Assembly: GCA_963768415.1 (NCBI GenBank)
Contig: CAVYHX010000038.1
Coordinates: 1 to 7,651, forward strand
Direction: 5' to 3'
Origin: CAVYHX01 sp963768415
Lineage (GTDB): Bacteria > Pseudomonadota > Gammaproteobacteria > UBA9214
Length of the DNA: 7,651 bases
In this document: piece after piece, positions 5,726-7,651 of the stretch
Position numbering within the stretch: position 1 is the stretch's first letter
How the letters are laid out: each line of letters starts with the position of its first letter
The notes under the pieces: model-generated
Told to the model about the DNA's origin: nothing
Databases searched by the model: none
What the model saw: the letters and a program-made list of their open reading frames with translations, nothing else
Made by a program: the position numbers and the translations under genes

Positions 5726-7003
5726 ATGCTTGATCTCAAGACAACAAAAATCGGAATAATCGGCCTGGGCTATGTCGGGTTGCCGTTGGCAATAGAGTTC
5801 GGGAAACAGTATCCGACGATCGGCTTTGATATCAAGGAATCCAGGATCGAGGAGCTCAGGCTGGGACGGGACAGCACCCGTGAAGTCGATGCCAGTGAGC
5901 TCGCCGGGTCAGGACAACTTTCCTTCACCAGCCGGCTGGAGGACCTTGCCGACTGTAATGTCTACATCGTGACAGTACCGACACCGATTGATGACCACAA
6001 GCGTCCGGACCTGTCGTTGCTGGAAAATGCCAGCCGGATGATCGGCGCGCAGCTTGCTGCCGGCGATATTGTCATTTACGAGTCCACCGTATATCCGGGT
6101 GCGACCGAGGAAGTCTGCGTGCCATTACTGGAGTCCGGGTCCGGACTCACATTCAATCGTGATTTTTTCGCGGGCTATAGTCCGGAGCGCATCAACCCCG
6201 GCGACAAGGAACACCGTGTTACCGATATTCTGAAGGTGACATCTGCTTCGACACCTGCAGCGGCAGATTTTGTAGATGCACTTTATAACAGCGTTATAAC
6301 CGCAGGTACCCATCGGGCGAGCAGTATCCGCGTCGCCGAGGCAGCGAAGGTGATCGAGAATACCCAGCGTGATCTGAACATTGCGCTCATCAATGAACTG
6401 GCCCTGATATTCAACCAGCTCGGGATCGATACCGAGGAGGTGTTGCAGGCTGCTGGTACCAAGTGGAATTTTCTGCCATTCCGCCCGGGACTGGTGGGTG
6501 GTCACTGTATCAGTGTTGATCCGTATTACCTCACGCACAAGGCCGAGGCAATCGGTTACCACCCGGCCGTGATCCTGGCGGGGCGGCGGATCAATGATGA
6601 TATGGGCAGTTATGTAAGTGCACAGGTCATCCGGTTGATGAAGCAGCGCAAACTGCAGGTACCGGGGTCGCGCGCACTGGTGCTTGGCCTGGCCTTCAAG
6701 GAAAACTGTCCCGACTTGCGGAATTCCCGGGTCATAGACCTGATCAAGGGACTACAGGAAAACGACGTATCCATTGACGTGCACGACCCGTGGGTGGATC
6801 CGCAAGAGGCGCGGCAGGAATATGCGCTCGATCTGGTTGCGGAGCCGGAGGCGGGTCAATACGATGCCGTGATTATTGCAGTCGCTCATGACCGGTTTCG
6901 TGCAATGGGCGCGCAGGGCCTGCGCGCACTGTGCAAGCCGGATGGCATCATCTACGACGTCAAGTATCTGTTACCGGCGGCATCAGTAGATGGCCGACTG
7001 TAA
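5726..7003 (+). CDS. tviB: UDP-N-acetylhexosamine 6-dehydrogenase, TviB/WbpO type
   Basis: A 425-residue UDP-glucose/GDP-mannose dehydrogenase-family enzyme that oxidises C6 of a UDP-N-acetylhexosamine to the uronic acid with two NAD+. It is very close in remembered sequence and in length to S. Typhi TviB (UDP-GlcNAc) and Pseudomonas WbpO (UDP-GalNAc). The NAD-binding GxGxxG is at 13-18 (GLGYVG). Other motifs are VPTPID (84-89), YESTVYPG (118-125), GYSPERINPGDKEH (150-163) and AEAAKVIENTQRDLNIAL (204-221). The catalytic Cys261 is in GLVGGHCIS, and GLAFKENCPDLRN (321-333) lies in the C-terminal domain. The start at 5726 gives the family length and places AGGG (5715-5718) 7 bases upstream. ATG 5723 is an equally in-frame alternative. 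A GTG at 5681 would add 15 residues but sits in the leader hairpin. The exact hexosamine substrate cannot be told from motifs. It is the first gene of a surface-polysaccharide block. Confidence 0.9.
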   Translation: MLDLKTTKIGIIGLGYVGLPLAIEFGKQYPTIGFDIKESRIEELRLGRDSTREVDASELAGSGQLSFTSRLEDLADCNVYIVTVPTPIDDHKRPDLSLLENASRMIGAQLAAGDIVIYESTVYPGATEEVCVPLLESGSGLTFNRDFFAGYSPERINPGDKEHRVTDILKVTSASTPAAADFVDALYNSVITAGTHRASSIRVAEAAKVIENTQRDLNIALINELALIFNQLGIDTEEVLQAAGTKWNFLPFRPGLVGGHCISVDPYYLTHKAEAIGYHPAVILAGRRINDDMGSYVSAQVIRLMKQRKLQVPGSRALVLGLAFKENCPDLRNSRVIDLIKGLQENDVSIDVHDPWVDPQEARQEYALDLVAEPEAGQYDAVIIAVAHDRFRAMGAQGLRALCKPDGIIYDVKYLLPAASVDGRL

Positions 7004-7016
7004 AATATCAAATATC
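7003..7016 (+). repeat. Tandem AAATATC x2 at the dehydrogenase stop
   Basis: Two head-to-tail copies of AAATATC begin in the last base of the stop codon, within the AT-rich 42-base spacer to the next gene. The repeat is short enough to be chance. The spacer also contains TTATAT (7019-7024), but no matching -35 element. The two flanking genes are most simply co-transcribed. Confidence 0.35.
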
Positions 7017-7045
7017 ATTTATATTGGCATGGGAAGTTTCTGACT

Positions 7046-7651
7046 ATGAAGGTACTTATTACGGGTTCAGCGGGTTTTATCGGGTCCAACCTGGCCATGC
7101 AGCTGCTGGATCGCGGCGACACTGTCATCGGGATCGATAACCTGAACGATTATTACGATGTCGAATTGAAAAAGGCACGTCTGGCCAGGACCTCGGGCCA
7201 TGCAAATTACAGCGATATACGCATCGATCTCGAGAATCGCGACGCTGTTGCTGCGACCTTCAGAGAGCACAAGCCGGATGGTGTGGTGAACCTGGCTGCG
7301 CAGGCAGGTGTGCGTTATTCGCTGGAAAATCCGCATGCCTACGTCGATACCAATATCGTTGGCTTCACCAATATCCTGGAAGGCTGCCGGCATAACGAAG
7401 TCAAGCATCTCGTGTATGCATCCAGCAGCTCCGTTTACGGTGCCAATACCAATATGCCGTTCTCGGTGCATGACAATGTCGACCATCCGGTCAGTCTGTA
7501 TGCGGCGAGCAAGAAGGCCAACGAACTCATGGCGCATACCTACAGCCACCTCTACCGGATTCCCACGACGGGGCTGCGATTTTTCACCGTCTATGGACCC
7601 TGGGGCCGTCCGGACATGGCATTGTTCCTGTTTACCCGTAACATCCTGGAC
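7046..7651 (+). CDS. NAD-dependent epimerase, UDP-glucuronate 4-epimerase-like (3' end outside window)
   Basis: The frame is open from ATG 7046 to the window edge: 202 codons of a protein family that usually has about 320-340 residues. It is an extended short-chain dehydrogenase/reductase. The NAD-binding GSAGFIG is at 7-13, the acidic IDNLNDYYDV loop at 30-39, and NLAAQAGVRYS at 82-92. The Ser of ASSSSVYG (125-132) and the YxxxK pair Y152/K156 (YAASKKANE) form the catalytic triad. LRFFTVYGPWGRPDMALF (177-194) is the signature I associate with UDP-glucuronate/galacturonate 4-epimerases rather than GalE or TviC. A modest ribosome site (GGGAAG, 7031-7036) precedes the start. The gene lies 42 bases after the dehydrogenase in the same direction, so the two are probably one transcript. 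It likely interconverts the C4 configuration of a UDP-uronic acid for capsule, exopolysaccharide or O-antigen. Whether it accepts the N-acetylated product of its neighbour is unknown. Confidence 0.88.
   Translation, partial: MKVLITGSAGFIGSNLAMQLLDRGDTVIGIDNLNDYYDVELKKARLARTSGHANYSDIRIDLENRDAVAATFREHKPDGVVNLAAQAGVRYSLENPHAYVDTNIVGFTNILEGCRHNEVKHLVYASSSSVYGANTNMPFSVHDNVDHPVSLYAASKKANELMAHTYSHLYRIPTTGLRFFTVYGPWGRPDMALFLFTRNILD

Noticed and set aside
5500..5733. 77-codon open frame between feoB and the dehydrogenase
   Set aside because: It covers the extended -10 promoter and leader hairpin and overlaps the dehydrogenase start in another frame, with no homology seen.
1..7651. CRISPR array or defence system
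   Set aside because: No regularly spaced direct repeats and no cas-like, restriction-modification or toxin-antitoxin proteins are visible.

Overview
The window looks like a piece of a gammaproteobacterial chromosome. The evidence is moderate GC content, a TviB-type sugar-nucleotide dehydrogenase, a Fur-box-like operator in front of feoB, and sigma70-like promoter elements. No rRNA or universal marker is present, so the lineage is an inference and no genus is proposed. All intact genes are on the + strand.

Region by region: (1) Positions 1 to about 540 hold the 5' end of a decayed IS30-family insertion sequence on the minus strand. Its transposase reading frame is broken by several frameshifts and runs off the left edge, and its terminal inverted repeat is recognisable near 508-539. 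(2) Positions 727-3050 hold a two-gene unit with a 4-base ATGA overlap. The first gene encodes a 524-residue protein with a degenerate CYTH-like N-terminal half and a C-terminal CHAD domain, the polyphosphate-binding helical domain. The second encodes a 250-residue ParA-type ATPase. No ParB is present. (3) After a 341-base gap containing several hairpins and a good Fur-box match overlapping a -10-like element, positions 3392-5452 encode a FeoB-type ferrous iron permease. Its membrane domain looks normal, but its G domain has lost key GTPase residues. (4) A 273-base gap holds an extended -10 promoter and a 5'-leader hairpin. It leads into a polysaccharide sugar-nucleotide block: a TviB/WbpO-type UDP-N-acetylhexosamine 6-dehydrogenase (5726-7003) and the first 202 codons of a UDP-glucuronate-4-epimerase-like SDR enzyme (from 7046, running off the right edge).

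How the parts may work together: the CHAD protein and ParA are probably co-translated. Because CHAD domains bind polyphosphate and orphan ParA ATPases often position cargo on the nucleoid, the pair is a candidate polyphosphate-granule positioning system (inference). FeoB probably responds to iron through Fur. The last two genes probably make a uronic-acid nucleotide sugar for a capsule, exopolysaccharide or O-antigen, and the rest of that locus would lie to the right. The most notable points are the CHAD-ParA coupling and the FeoB with altered G1, G3 and G5 motifs.
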